This document shows positions 24,972 to 34,197 of a DNA stretch of 54,238 bases, piece by piece. The notes below the pieces were generated by a model. It saw only the letters and a program-made list of their open reading frames with translations. It searched no databases and was not told the DNA's origin. The number at the start of each line of letters is the position of its first letter. The stretch's first letter is position 1. Source of the DNA: an uncultured Merdimonas sp. (GTDB lineage: Bacteria; Bacillota; Clostridia; Lachnospirales; Lachnospiraceae); assembly GCA_944378225.1 (NCBI GenBank), contig CALWGE010000012.1, forward strand, positions 1 through 54,238. The letters run 5' to 3'. The translations under genes were made by a program, and so were the position numbers.

Positions 24972-26888
24972 TTACGGGAGTATCACCGTGTCCGGAACCA
25001 GATTCGGAATACCTACGTGCCAGAAGCAGTACAGGGAAAGTACACAGGTACACACCAGTATGGTTCGCAGCACTTTATCCTCCCATACATTTTCCACCCG
25101 GGATATCAGATAGGCGATAAAGAACAGAATCGGCAGCAGGTAGCGCCCCTGGGGCTGAAAATCAACAAACCAGGAGTTCCCTACGATCAGGACGTATTGA
25201 ATAAAGCAGGTGAATGCCACGGCCGCGATCTCCCAGCGGTAAATCGCTTTTTTCTGTTTCCAGAGCTTCTGAACAGTGTATCCTAACAGAGACAGATACA
25301 GAATTCCCATCACAATATAATACCAGTCTGCCTCGCCAAAAGCGTAGCTTCCAAAGAAACCGGCAAAGGTTCGGAACAGATTGGTGTGGAAGTCATACTG
25401 TGTCAGCAGTTCTCCCAGAGAGATTCCTTTTTCAAAGAAACGCATGGAATACGCGGCTTCCATAGCCGGTGTGGAAGGTCTGTAACCATACTCAGCCTTC
25501 TGTTCTGTCACATCCAGAATGACGCCCAGTTTGTCCAGCCCGTAATAGGGATAATCCGTGATCAGATAACGGATGACGAACAGTCCCAGCGTGATTCCCG
25601 CAAGAATCAGGTATTTGCGGAACAGAGGTCCCCTTTCTTTCTTTTCCTCAAACATCATGCGGATCAGAAGAATGAAAAACAGGAACATCAGCACCGTGTA
25701 GAAAGTAGCTTTTGCCCAGAAGACATGCAGGAACAGAACAGAAAGCGCCAGATAATACAAAATATGCCGCCTGTGGAATTTTTCCCTCAGCACCCGGTTC
25801 AGCATACTGTCTTTTTCAATCAGCTCATAGAGACACAGAAATCCCATGAAGAAATCCAGAGCGTCAGAAGTGGAATAACTGAAAATATACCATACCTGCG
25901 GAGTAAGAAGAAAGACAAAGAGCAGCGCATAGTTTTTCCGGATATTTTTAATGGTAAGCCCTGCCATGGCCCCGAAAATCAGCAGGCTGAACAGACGAAT
26001 CTGAACGGCTGCATCTGTAAAAAACTGTCCGATTTTTCCTGCGTAAAAATAGAACATATTGAATTCAAAATGGCGGGAAGTACCATATACCGGATAGCTG
26101 TCGTTGATAATATCGCTGCGGATATCCGGCGGCATAAAATGCGTGAAATAATAAAGAACTGCCGCTTTCACATCATACTCGTCCGGATTAAGCCAGAAAG
26201 GACTGCGAAGGCCTGTATAAATCACCATCAGCGCTGCCCCGAGAATTCCGGCAAGGAAAATCAGGCAGGTGATTCTTACCGGAAGCCGGCAGCCCTGTGC
26301 CTGTTTCCAGACCCAGCGGATCAACAGAGCAAGAAGTACCAGAAAAAGACCGGAACCCAGCCAGCCGATCAGAAATACCAGAAAAGAATTCTGTGTATAA
26401 AGAGCCTGGAATTCTGCCGTAGGAAGAAGCTGGGGATCTTCACCGGCAACAGTAAAGGTAAAGGAGCCGGAATCTGTCAGTACCGTCTGCTCATTTCCGC
26501 TCAGGTAATCACGAAGTTCTTCTCCTTTCAGAGAAATTGTAACAATGCCGTTTTTCCGGACAGTCAGGCTTTCTATTGTCAGAGCTCCCTCACTGTATGC
26601 GCGATCTACCGGATCGATCCGTTTCAGGGAACAGTGATTTCCGTATTGAATATCCAGCCAGGAAATGCGGGCTGTGCCGCTGTTTACCACGCGGCTTCTG
26701 GCGTCCCGGATCGACACATTTTCTCCCGGGCCCGCGAAGACAGTTGTAATTACTTCTCCACTGGGATCTTCCGCAAAATTCAGTGTAACCGTCGTGTAGA
26801 CAGGTGTTGCCAGAAGGCAGATGACGAGCCAGATAAGGGCAAAAGCAGCTGCCAGGGCCCAGGTTCGGTTTTTCATAGTCTTCAGCAT
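24972..26888 (-). CDS. Large polytopic membrane protein, GT-C/DUF2142-like
   Basis: A 638-residue membrane protein. An N-terminal helix (about 11-30) is followed by an exposed beta-rich region of about 150 residues, then roughly ten further hydrophobic segments. SPFWLNPDEYDVKAAVLYYF has the acidic D-E in the first loop after a helix, and FQPQGRYLLPILF near the C-terminus is shared with DUF2142 and related GT-C glycosyltransferases that use polyprenyl-linked sugars. Enzyme activity is inferred only from these motifs. The start at 26888 has GGAG 13 bases upstream; another ATG four codons later is possible. It lies 20 bases after azlD, so it may be read from the azl promoter, though the functions do not obviously match. 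Confidence 0.6.
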   Translation of the reverse strand: MLKTMKNRTWALAAAFALIWLVICLLATPVYTTVTLNFAEDPSGEVITTVFAGPGENVSIRDARSRVVNSGTARISWLDIQYGNHCSLKRIDPVDRAYSEGALTIESLTVRKNGIVTISLKGEELRDYLSGNEQTVLTDSGSFTFTVAGEDPQLLPTAEFQALYTQNSFLVFLIGWLGSGLFLVLLALLIRWVWKQAQGCRLPVRITCLIFLAGILGAALMVIYTGLRSPFWLNPDEYDVKAAVLYYFTHFMPPDIRSDIINDSYPVYGTSRHFEFNMFYFYAGKIGQFFTDAAVQIRLFSLLIFGAMAGLTIKNIRKNYALLFVFLLTPQVWYIFSYSTSDALDFFMGFLCLYELIEKDSMLNRVLREKFHRRHILYYLALSVLFLHVFWAKATFYTVLMFLFFILLIRMMFEEKKERGPLFRKYLILAGITLGLFVIRYLITDYPYYGLDKLGVILDVTEQKAEYGYRPSTPAMEAAYSMRFFEKGISLGELLTQYDFHTNLFRTFAGFFGSYAFGEADWYYIVMGILYLSLLGYTVQKLWKQKKAIYRWEIAAVAFTCFIQYVLIVGNSWFVDFQPQGRYLLPILFFIAYLISRVENVWEDKVLRTILVCTCVLSLYCFWHVGIPNLVPDTVILP

Positions 26889-26908
26889 AATTTCATTTCT
26901 CCAATTTC

Positions 26909-27235
26909 TTAAAATACAGACTGGACCAGAAACATATAGCATAAGGTTCCGGCCGCAATGCTTAAAAGTACATTCCGCTTCCAGATATGCAGAAGCGCTG
27001 TGACTGCTGCAGAGGCAAACTCGGGAATTCCATGGGAAGCCGAGAACAGATTGGCTCCCTTAAGACAGTAGACAACCAGAGTAGCCATGATAGCCGGGGG
27101 AAGGATTTGCCCCAGATAGCTGACAGCCAGAGGAACTTTTCGCTTTCCTCCAAACAGCACAAAGGGGATCAGTCTGGTAATCAGGGTACAGACTGCCACA
27201 ATCATGATAATAAGCAGCGCTCTTTCCCGGCTCAT
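26909..27235 (-). CDS. azlD: Branched-chain amino acid export subunit AzlD
   Basis: A 108-residue, four-helix membrane protein of the AzlD family, the small partner of AzlC in export of branched-chain amino acids or analogues. MIVAVCTLITRLIPFVLFGG and LPPAIMATLVVYCLKG are characteristic. Its ATG overlaps the azlC stop (ATGA), consistent with a 1:1 complex. Confidence 0.92.
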   Translation of the reverse strand: MSRERALLIIMIVAVCTLITRLIPFVLFGGKRKVPLAVSYLGQILPPAIMATLVVYCLKGANLFSASHGIPEFASAAVTALLHIWKRNVLLSIAAGTLCYMFLVQSVF

Positions 27236-27960
27236 ATCTTGTCCTCCTTTTCTTCCGGTGTTTCCTTTGCGACGGGCACCTGTGTCTCTTCCCCAAGATG
27301 ACCTTTCAGGGCAGTCAGAATTCCCACTGTAATAACCAGAGACGGCAGAATAAAATTACTGCCTCCAAAAATCAGAAGACAGATGACGGAGGAACACAGA
27401 CCTGTAACTGCCGGAATATGTGATTTTGCTTCACGCCACTGATCAATAAAAATTGTGATAAACAATGCTGTCATTGCGAAATCAATTCCCGTCATATCAA
27501 ACGGAAGGACTTGTCCCAAAGCAGCCCCCAGCACAGAGCCGAGTACCCAGTAGATCTGATCAAAAAACGCGATGAGAAACATGGCCTGCTTTTCTTCCAT
27601 ACCTGCCGGCGTTTTCAGAGAACAGAGCAGAGAATAGGTTTCATCTGTCAGAGAAAAAATCATGTAAGGGTATGTCTTCATCTTCCGGAATTTTTCCACA
27701 AAGCTCAGTCCATAAAAAGCATGGCGGCTGTTTATAAGAAGTGTCATGACTGCAACAGTCACAACCCCGGCGCCCCCGGACAGAAAATCCACAAGCACAA
27801 ACTGAATGGAGCCTGCATAGACGATTCCGCTTGCCAGCAGAGCCCACCAGAAACTGTAGCCTGCTTCCTGCAGAAGAAGTCCAAACGCAAGCCCCAGGAA
27901 AAGATATCCCAGAAGCACGGGAATGGTTTTATAAAAAGCAAATCTGATTGTCTGTTTCAT
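27232..27960 (-). CDS. azlC: Branched-chain amino acid exporter AzlC
   Basis: A 242-residue AzlC-family permease with about six membrane helices: GYLFLGLAFGLLLQEAGYSF, SGIVYAGSIQFV and LINSRHAFYGLSF are diagnostic. The C-terminus ends in a charged Glu/Lys tail. It lies 24 bases after the 96-residue membrane protein and close behind the his operon, so an amino-acid homeostasis unit is plausible. Confidence 0.92.
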   Translation of the reverse strand: MKQTIRFAFYKTIPVLLGYLFLGLAFGLLLQEAGYSFWWALLASGIVYAGSIQFVLVDFLSGGAGVVTVAVMTLLINSRHAFYGLSFVEKFRKMKTYPYMIFSLTDETYSLLCSLKTPAGMEEKQAMFLIAFFDQIYWVLGSVLGAALGQVLPFDMTGIDFAMTALFITIFIDQWREAKSHIPAVTGLCSSVICLLIFGGSNFILPSLVITVGILTALKGHLGEETQVPVAKETPEEKEDKI

Positions 27961-27984
27961 CTTTTGAAGTTCTCTTCTCTAATT

Positions 27985-28275
27985 TTATTCTCCGGATACA
28001 CGAACTGCCTCCACAGCCTGTGACCAGGCTTTCTGCAGATCAAAATTCTCAGTCATATTTCTCTCTATTTCAGCATAAATCCGGCTGCTGTCCACAGAGC
28101 CGACAGAGACTTTCGTGTAATCCAGAATTACATAGGCCGCAAAAAGGCAAAGACAGACATAAAACCGGATACGAAAAAAAATTCCTCCTGACGATTCTTC
28201 TTCCGGAATCATCTGTCCCTGCTGTTCCAGGAGCATTTTTCGATATTGCCCCCCTCGTCTCTCTGCCTTTGCCAT
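27985..28275 (-). CDS. Small single-pass membrane protein of unknown function
   Basis: A 96-residue protein not recognised as a named family. It has a basic, Gln-rich N-terminus, one hydrophobic segment at about residues 33-50 (IFFRIRFYVCLCLFAAYVIL) and an acidic soluble C-terminal domain (SSRIYAEIERNMTENFDLQKA). GGAG precedes the ATG. It lies between the his operon and azlC, separated from hisIE by a perfect inverted repeat. Real coding is supported by the ribosome site and tight spacing to azlC. Confidence 0.6.
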   Translation of the reverse strand: MAKAERRGGQYRKMLLEQQGQMIPEEESSGGIFFRIRFYVCLCLFAAYVILDYTKVSVGSVDSSRIYAEIERNMTENFDLQKAWSQAVEAVRVSGE

Positions 28276-28288
28276 ACTGTTTTCTCCG

Positions 28289-28334
28289 TATCATCCGCCT
28301 GTTTTACTTGATTGTATGAGACAGGCGGATGATA
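28289..28334. repeat. Perfect 14-bp inverted repeat between hisIE and the small membrane protein gene
   Basis: TATCATCCGCCTGT (28289-28302) and its exact complement (28321-28334) form a strong stem-loop with an 18-base loop. There is no U tract on the minus strand, so it is more likely an mRNA-stability or processing hairpin, or a factor-assisted terminator, than an intrinsic terminator. Confidence 0.6.
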
Positions 28335-28341
28335 TAGAACC

Positions 28342-29433
28342 TCAGCGATTTGCCAGTTCTGTCGTAATGTCTTCCCAGGTTACTCCACGTTCCACCATCA
28401 GAACCATGGCGTGATACAACAGATCTGACATCTCATATTTAATTTCTTCCGGATCCGGGTTTTTGGCTGCAATAACCAGTTCTGTAGCTTCTTCTCCCAC
28501 TTTTTTAAGGATTTTATCAATTCCCTTTTCAAACAGATAATTGGTATAAGAACCTTCCTTCGGATGTATTTTTCGGTCTGCAATCACCTTATAGACATTC
28601 TCAAATACATGAAGCGGGTTAGTATTCCGATATTCGGTCTTTGCAATCTCATGGAAGAAACAGGATTTATTTCCGGTATGGCAGGCAGCGCCGGTCTGGG
28701 AAACTTTTGCAAGAATCGTGTCCAGATCACAGTCCACCACCAGTTCCTTTACGTACTGGAAATGACCGCTGGTAAGTCCCTTGATCCAGAGCTCCTGCCG
28801 GCTTCTGCTCCAATACGTCATCTTTCCGGTTTCTATTGTTTTCTGAAACGCCTCTTCATTCATATAGCCAACCATCAGAACTTCATTTGTACGGCAGTCC
28901 TGTACAACAACAGGTACCAGACCATCCGGACCAAGCTTAAATTCGGACCATTCCATATTGCAGTTCAGAGGATTGATTTTCTCCTCAAAGGGCTTCAGCT
29001 CATTGATATAAATCAGCTCGCTTACATATTCTTCCACCAGGGCTGCAGGCGCACTGACCACATCCGAGCTGTCTACAGAAGCAGCGATTTTTTCTTTCCC
29101 GAAACGTTTGGACGCCTCTTCCGTCAGATCGATATTATCCTGTCTTGCATAATTGAGAATTGCTTTTTCACAACCGGCATAGAGATATTTTTTTACGTCT
29201 TCCAGTCTGCGGATATGTCCGCCGGCCTTTACCGGAACTTCAGATGCCCTGCAGATTTCTTTGACAGTTCCCACAGAATGCTCGTGTTCTTCATCTGTGT
29301 CTGAAAGATCAAAGACAAGAATTTCATCAGCTCCGTTATCACTGTAATATCTGGCAAGAACGGCCGCGTCCCGCTCCTCTCCTTTTACTTTTCCGGCCGT
29401 GAGCCGGATAACAGCTGTGTTTTTTCCACTCAT
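28342..29433 (-). CDS. hisIE: HisIE with an N-terminal HisF-like half barrel
   Basis: A 363-residue fusion. Residues 1-150 resemble the first half of HisF/His[12 protein letters not shown] for the second strand, [19 protein letters not shown] for the third, [22 protein letters not shown] for the fourth. The domain stops after (beta-alpha)4, the first catalytic Asp of HisF is absent (IRLTAGK) and D121 matches the second. HisI (phosphoribosyl-AMP cyclohydrolase) spans about 160-262, with metal-binding DCDLDTI and [12 protein letters not shown]. HisE (phosphoribosyl-ATP pyrophosphohydrolase) spans about 276-363, with [14 protein letters not shown]. The enzymes perform steps 2 and 3 of histidine synthesis; the half barrel may be structural or regulatory. 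The ATG at 29433 with AAAGGAAG upstream was preferred over a TTG at 29439. It lies 2 bases after hisB. Confidence 0.9.
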   Translation of the reverse strand: MSGKNTAVIRLTAGKVKGEERDAAVLARYYSDNGADEILVFDLSDTDEEHEHSVGTVKEICRASEVPVKAGGHIRRLEDVKKYLYAGCEKAILNYARQDNIDLTEEASKRFGKEKIAASVDSSDVVSAPAALVEEYVSELIYINELKPFEEKINPLNCNMEWSEFKLGPDGLVPVVVQDCRTNEVLMVGYMNEEAFQKTIETGKMTYWSRSRQELWIKGLTSGHFQYVKELVVDCDLDTILAKVSQTGAACHTGNKSCFFHEIAKTEYRNTNPLHVFENVYKVIADRKIHPKEGSYTNYLFEKGIDKILKKVGEEATELVIAAKNPDPEEIKYEMSDLLYHAMVLMVERGVTWEDITTELANR

Positions 29434-29435
29434 AT

Positions 29436-30023
29436 TCAAAGACTTCCTTTCGTCGATAATACGTCTGTAATTCTCGGGTCTTTAGCTGTAGCCATATCAA
29501 GAGCCTTGGCAAAGGCCTTGAACATTCCTTCCGCCATGTGATGACTGTTCCCTCCGGAAAGCATCTTAAAATGCAGATTCATGCCTGCGCTGTAAGAAAC
29601 CGCATAGAAAAATTCTTTGACCATCTCTGTGTCCATTTCCCCCACCCTTTCCGTAGGAAATTCCACATCGGATACATAATAGGGACGGCCGGACAGATCC
29701 AGAGAACAGAGAACCAGAGACTCGTCCATGGGAAGGATGCACGTTCCGTAGCGTACGATTCCTTTCTTATCTCCTGCTGCTTCACGAACAGCCTGTCCCA
29801 GGACAATTCCGGTGTCTTCAATCGTATGATGACAGTCCACTTCCAGATCGCCTTTCACCTGACAGTTTAAATCAAAAAGTCCATGGCGGGCAAAACCGTT
29901 CAGCATATGATCGAAAAATCCGATTCCTGTAGAAATATCAGCTTTTCCGCTTCCGTCCAGATTCAGACAAATCCGGACATCCGTTTCCTTTGTCGTTCTG
30001 ACAATTTCTGCGCAACGCTCCAT
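29436..30023 (-). CDS. hisB: Imidazoleglycerol-phosphate dehydratase
   Basis: A 195-residue monofunctional HisB, step 6 of histidine synthesis, Mn-dependent. The two histidine-rich metal motifs are clear: [16 protein letters not shown] and [11 protein letters not shown], repeated as [19 protein letters not shown] in the second half. The start at 30023 follows GAAGGGGTGA; an in-frame upstream codon at 30056 is weaker. It is located 57 bases after hisD. Confidence 0.96.
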   Translation of the reverse strand: MERCAEIVRTTKETDVRICLNLDGSGKADISTGIGFFDHMLNGFARHGLFDLNCQVKGDLEVDCHHTIEDTGIVLGQAVREAAGDKKGIVRYGTCILPMDESLVLCSLDLSGRPYYVSDVEFPTERVGEMDTEMVKEFFYAVSYSAGMNLHFKMLSGGNSHHMAEGMFKAFAKALDMATAKDPRITDVLSTKGSL

Positions 30024-30080
30024 ATCAGTCACCCCTTCTGTTTTACATTTCTTCACATACCGTTCTGTTACGGTACCGGT

Positions 30081-31376
30081 TCACGATTCTTCAAAACGAA
30101 CAGCAATGGAATTGGCATGAGCAGTCAGCTGCTCTGCTTTGGCAAAGGTTTCAATATCTTTATGTACGGCTTCAAGAGCTTCCCTTGAATAATATACAAT
30201 GCTGGATTTTTTAATAAAATCGTCTACACTCAGGGGAGAAAAGAATTTTGCCGTTCCGTTCGTTGGAAGCACATGATTGGGACCTGCAAAATAATCTCCC
30301 AGAGGTTCGCTGGCGTATTCACCGATAAAGATGGCTCCCGCGTTGCGGATTTTTGTCATTACCTGGAAAGGATCCTTTGTAACAATTTCCAGATGTTCAG
30401 AAGCAATTTCATTTGCTGCTCCAATTGCTTCGTCCAGAGATTCAGCAATCAGAATATATCCGTAATTCTCCAGTGATTTTTCCAGAATCGCCTTTCTGGA
30501 AAGCTTCTGAAGAAAACCTTCGATTTCAGTCTGAACTTTTTGCGCAAGCTCAGGACTGGTGGTTACCAGAATCGCAGAGGCCATCTCATCATGCTCTGCC
30601 TGACTCAAAAGATCAGCAGCCACGTAGCGGGGATTCGCCGTCTCATCTGCCAGAACCAGAATTTCACTGGGACCTGCTATGGAATCAATACTTACAAAAC
30701 CATAGACAGCTTTTTTGGCCAGCGCAACGTATATATTTCCCGGCCCTACAATCTTGTCTACCTTGGGTACGCTTTCTGTTCCATACGCCAGAGCAGCAAT
30801 GGCCTGGGCGCCTCCCACCTTATAAATTTCATCCGCACCGGCTTCACAGGCTGCCACCAGCGTATTGGCACAGACTTTTCCGTCCTTTCCGGGCGGAGTG
30901 GTCATGACAATGCGCTCCACGCCGGCCACCTTGGCGGGTACAATATTCATCAGCACCGAGGAAGGATATACTGCTTTCCCTCCCGGCACATAAACGCCGC
31001 AGGAAGAAAGAGCGCTGATTTTCTGTCCCAGCAATGTCCCGTCCGGCTTACTGTCAAACCAGCTGTAACGCTTCTGTTTTTCATGGTAGTTCCGGATATT
31101 AACCAGCGCTTTCCGGATGACATCCAGAAGCACAGGATCCACAAGACGATATGCTTCCTCTATTTCTTCTTTTGTAACACGGATATTTTCCGCGTTGATC
31201 CTGGCTCCGTCAAACCGTTCCGTATAAGAGAACAGAGCCTGATCCCCGTCTTTTTTTACGTCCTCTATAATCGCATTGACACGATCGGCGTATTCCCCGT
31301 AATGATTGGGGCTTCTTTTTAACAGTTCATCCAGAAGATTCTGTTTACTGTTTTCATCCAGTGTGATGACTTTCAT
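30081..31376 (-). CDS. hisD: Histidinol dehydrogenase
   Basis: A 431-residue zinc enzyme that oxidises histidinol to histidine with two NAD, the last pathway step. YVPGGKAVYPSSVLMN, KVGGAQAIAALAYG, KIVGPGNIYVALAKK, DSIAGPSEILVLAD, LLSQAEHDE and SEHLEI are all conserved, including the catalytic Glu-His and zinc ligands. Its ATG overlaps the acyltransferase stop codon (ATGA). Confidence 0.97.
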   Translation of the reverse strand: MKVITLDENSKQNLLDELLKRSPNHYGEYADRVNAIIEDVKKDGDQALFSYTERFDGARINAENIRVTKEEIEEAYRLVDPVLLDVIRKALVNIRNYHEKQKRYSWFDSKPDGTLLGQKISALSSCGVYVPGGKAVYPSSVLMNIVPAKVAGVERIVMTTPPGKDGKVCANTLVAACEAGADEIYKVGGAQAIAALAYGTESVPKVDKIVGPGNIYVALAKKAVYGFVSIDSIAGPSEILVLADETANPRYVAADLLSQAEHDEMASAILVTTSPELAQKVQTEIEGFLQKLSRKAILEKSLENYGYILIAESLDEAIGAANEIASEHLEIVTKDPFQVMTKIRNAGAIFIGEYASEPLGDYFAGPNHVLPTNGTAKFFSPLSVDDFIKKSSIVYYSREALEAVHKDIETFAKAEQLTAHANSIAVRFEES

Positions 31377-32413
31377 GATTTCCTCCCAAGCAGATATCCA
31401 AAATATCGGTTAAAGATAAAGACTACCGGAATTTCGGCCACACAGACAAGGACTGCCACGCCCAGGTTGAAAATGGGCTGAGGCAGAGGAATCCGGTTGT
31501 CAATAAAAAACATTCCCAATGATACATAGTATACCACGAAAAAGGCCGCATGTGTACACATAATCACAAGCGAATTTCTTCCCATCCAGGCAAGAACCCG
31601 GCTTTCCGGAAGAGATCTGAGCAGAAAGATGAGACCCGTACCCGACAAAAAAGCTGTCAGGTAGTGCAGGGGCTCCACATAAAGATAATGCAGATCAAAA
31701 ACCGGAGAGTAAAGCGCCATCACTCCGCCCGATATCAGAAGCAAAGAAAGAACCGCGCCCAGATACCGGCCTTTTGCGCCTTTGAGACTGCTTTCCAGCG
31801 CACCCAGATACCATCCCATAAGGAGAAAGGGAAGAGCCAGAATTCCACGGAGCACTGTAATCAGCAGATCCATACAGACAAAGCCGCCAAGTGTCAGATC
31901 CATGGAGGCGTACCGGTCAAGTCCAAAGATTACGGTAACAGCATAAGCCGCCGCTGCCATGGCCAGTACAGCAATATTCCGAACAGCAGGCTTAAATCCG
32001 CGGTTCAGTACCAGGAACAGTGCTCCGGCAATGAAATAAGCCGGAAGAAACCAGAGAATATGGATTCCGTATCCGGTCAGAACATCTGCATACTGACGCT
32101 GAAGCTGAGCTACAGTTACTGTTCCCGGATCAAGAAGACAGCTCACAGTATTCATAGTAAGAAGAATTACAGAAAATGCCGCATAGGGAATCAATATTCC
32201 CCGGGCTTTTCCTGCCAGAGCAGAAACCAGCGGCAGCTTTTCATCCCGTTTTGTATAAGCCAGGATACCGCCGACGAAAAAAAACAGCGGCATATGAAAA
32301 GAAGAAATCCATCGCAGGGTATCTTCCCGGATATATTCGATATGACCCAGAATTACAAGAAAAATTCCTACTCCCTTTGTCATATCCAGATATGTCAGTC
32401 GTTTCTGCTGCAT
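31373..32413 (-). CDS. Acyltransferase_3 family membrane O-acyltransferase
   Basis: A 346-residue integral membrane protein with about ten hydrophobic segments. It begins LTYLDMTKGVGIFLVILGHI and continues with SFHMPLFFFVGGILAY, the signature of fucose-4-O-acetylase-like acyltransferases, which O-acetylate surface glycans or lipids. The acyl-transfer His is in LGHI. It sits inside the his operon between hisZG and hisD, overlapping hisD by 4 bases, so it is co-translated with histidine enzymes although no link to histidine is known. CAGGAGAG precedes the start. Confidence 0.85.
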   Translation of the reverse strand: MQQKRLTYLDMTKGVGIFLVILGHIEYIREDTLRWISSFHMPLFFFVGGILAYTKRDEKLPLVSALAGKARGILIPYAAFSVILLTMNTVSCLLDPGTVTVAQLQRQYADVLTGYGIHILWFLPAYFIAGALFLVLNRGFKPAVRNIAVLAMAAAAYAVTVIFGLDRYASMDLTLGGFVCMDLLITVLRGILALPFLLMGWYLGALESSLKGAKGRYLGAVLSLLLISGGVMALYSPVFDLHYLYVEPLHYLTAFLSGTGLIFLLRSLPESRVLAWMGRNSLVIMCTHAAFFVVYYVSLGMFFIDNRIPLPQPIFNLGVAVLVCVAEIPVVFIFNRYFGYLLGRKS

Positions 32414-32470
32414 GAGTACTCTCCTGTCTGTTTCTGTAAACGATTTGTCTGCTCTCCGACGCTGTATGTT

Positions 32471-34126
32471 TTAAGAAAGGGCCGCTTTAAGATCCTGAAT
32501 CAGTCTGGTAATCCTGTCGGATTCCATTTTCATGCTTACCTGATTCACCACCATGCGCGCAGACAGCGGCATAATTTCTTCCAGAACTTCCAGTCCGTTT
32601 TCTTTCAGGGTGGAACCCGTCTCTACGATATCCACGATCACCTCTGAAAGACCAACCAGCGGAGCCAGCTCAATGGAACCGTTCAGCTTGATGATTTCCA
32701 CTGTCTGATGTTTCTGGTTATAGAAATAGTCTTTGGCAATATCAGGGTATTTAGTCGCCACACGAATCTGTTCCTGATGCGCCAGTTTTTCTTTTGCAGA
32801 AGCTGGTCCGCAGACACACATTCTGCATTTTCCAAAGCCCAGATCCAGAACTTCATACATCTTCCGGCCTTCTTCCACCAGGGTATCCTTCCCGACTACG
32901 CCGATATCAGCCGCACCGTATTCCACATAGGTAGGTACATCCGGTCCTTTGGCCAGGAAAAATTTAAGTCCCAGTTCTTCATTGACAAAAATCAGTCTGC
33001 GACTGTCAGGATCTTTCATTTCCTCACAGGTGATTCCCACTTTTTCCAGAAGTTCCAGTGTCTTCTTTGCCAGACGCCCCTTTGTAAGCGCAAATGTCAG
33101 ATAACGCTTTCCGTCCGGTCCGGCCGTTTCCTTTCGGACGCCTCCGCTTCGCAGCGCTCTCTGTAGCTGATCTACCACCACAGCGAAACCTACTGCCGGA
33201 AGTTCATGCCCAAAGTGAGAAAGCAGGGTATCATAGCGTCCTCCCTTGGCCACCGGTTCTCCGTATCCATAGGAATAAGCCTGGAATACAATGCCTGTAT
33301 AGTAATTATATTTACTGAGCATGCTCAGATCAAAGGTGATATATTTTTCACACCCTTTTTTCTTCAGTCCCTGATAGATTGCTTCCAGCCGGGACAAGGC
33401 CTCAAGAGCCTGAGAATTGGACGTAAGAGCTCTTGCCCGTTCAATCACCTCTGTGGTGCCGGAAAGTGTCGTTATCTCCAGAAATGTTTCCGTGAGCGCC
33501 GGAGAAAGCGCATAGTCTGCCAGAAGTTCCTCAGCTGCAAAACGATTTTTATCAGAAATCAGACGGCGCAGCTGTTCTTCTGCTTCACTGCCGATACCGG
33601 CTTCCTGAAGCAGAGCCTTGAAAAATTCCACCTGTCCCACACTGACCTGAAACTCTTCCAGCCCTGCAGTTTTAAGCGCTTCAATGAGAACAGAAAGAAT
33701 TTCCACATCACCTTCGATACTTTCCTCGCCCATAAGCTCTGCGCCAAGCTGGGTGGTTTCTTTTAATCGTCCCTGATACTTATCGTAGTTAATAAAAGTA
33801 TTTCCCATATAGCAGAGACGAATGGGTGTTTCGTCATGAAAATACTTTGATACGGCACGGGCGATAGATGGTGTCATATCAGGGCGCAGCGCCAGAGTAT
33901 TGCCCTCTTTGTCAAAGAATTTATAAAGTTCTCTGGACGGGACGGTTCCCACTTCCCTGGAAAAGACGTCGAAAAATTCGAAAGTAGGCGTTTCGATCCC
34001 CTGATATCCATGTCCGGCCAGTACATGGTAGAGAAGCTGCTGCAGTTCAAACTTCTGCGCAAACTCACTTCCGTAAATGTCCCTCACACCCTCTGGTGTA
34101 TGTAAGATCGGATTCTGATTTTTCAT
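32471..34126 (-). CDS. hisZG: HisZ-HisG fusion: ATP phosphoribosyltransferase
   Basis: A 551-residue fusion of two proteins that are usually separate. Residues 1-330 are HisZ, a catalytically inactive histidyl-tRNA-synthetase-like regulatory chain ([19 protein letters not shown] as motif 2; [19 protein letters not shown]). Residues from about 341 are the short-form HisG catalytic chain ([56 protein letters not shown]). Together they catalyse step 1, ATP plus PRPP to phosphoribosyl-ATP, with histidine feedback through HisZ. No stop or shift is seen in the joining segment ([13 protein letters not shown]). It is the first gene of the his operon, with GGGAGGAG ahead of the ATG. Confidence 0.93.
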   Translation of the reverse strand: MKNQNPILHTPEGVRDIYGSEFAQKFELQQLLYHVLAGHGYQGIETPTFEFFDVFSREVGTVPSRELYKFFDKEGNTLALRPDMTPSIARAVSKYFHDETPIRLCYMGNTFINYDKYQGRLKETTQLGAELMGEESIEGDVEILSVLIEALKTAGLEEFQVSVGQVEFFKALLQEAGIGSEAEEQLRRLISDKNRFAAEELLADYALSPALTETFLEITTLSGTTEVIERARALTSNSQALEALSRLEAIYQGLKKKGCEKYITFDLSMLSKYNYYTGIVFQAYSYGYGEPVAKGGRYDTLLSHFGHELPAVGFAVVVDQLQRALRSGGVRKETAGPDGKRYLTFALTKGRLAKKTLELLEKVGITCEEMKDPDSRRLIFVNEELGLKFFLAKGPDVPTYVEYGAADIGVVGKDTLVEEGRKMYEVLDLGFGKCRMCVCGPASAKEKLAHQEQIRVATKYPDIAKDYFYNQKHQTVEIIKLNGSIELAPLVGLSEVIVDIVETGSTLKENGLEVLEEIMPLSARMVVNQVSMKMESDRITRLIQDLKAALS

Positions 34127-34161
34127 AATAGCTCTGCTCCTCCCGGCAAAATATATTTAGT

Positions 34162-34172
34162 ATTGTAACACA
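34162..34172 (-). promoter_or_regulatory. Candidate extended -10 promoter of the his operon
   Basis: On the minus strand TGTTACAAT (TG plus one base, then TACAAT at 34167-34162) lies about 36 bases ahead of the hisZG start; the -35 region is a weak TTTACA with a 19-bp spacer. No T-box or other riboswitch is visible in the short leader, so control is probably by feedback on HisZ-HisG or by a protein. Confidence 0.5.
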
Positions 34173-34197
34173 TTAACAGGGCAGTGTGTAAAAAAGT

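Noticed and set aside
25386-26912. Long open frame on the plus strand (508 codons)
   Set aside because: It is antisense to the GT-C-like membrane protein gene, is rich in Gln/His/Lys and resembles no family; it is a by-product of codon bias on the other strand.
28342-34126. Search for hisH, hisA, hisF and hisC in this operon
   Set aside because: None is present; the half barrel in HisIE lacks half the fold and a catalytic Asp, so it cannot stand in for HisA or HisF.
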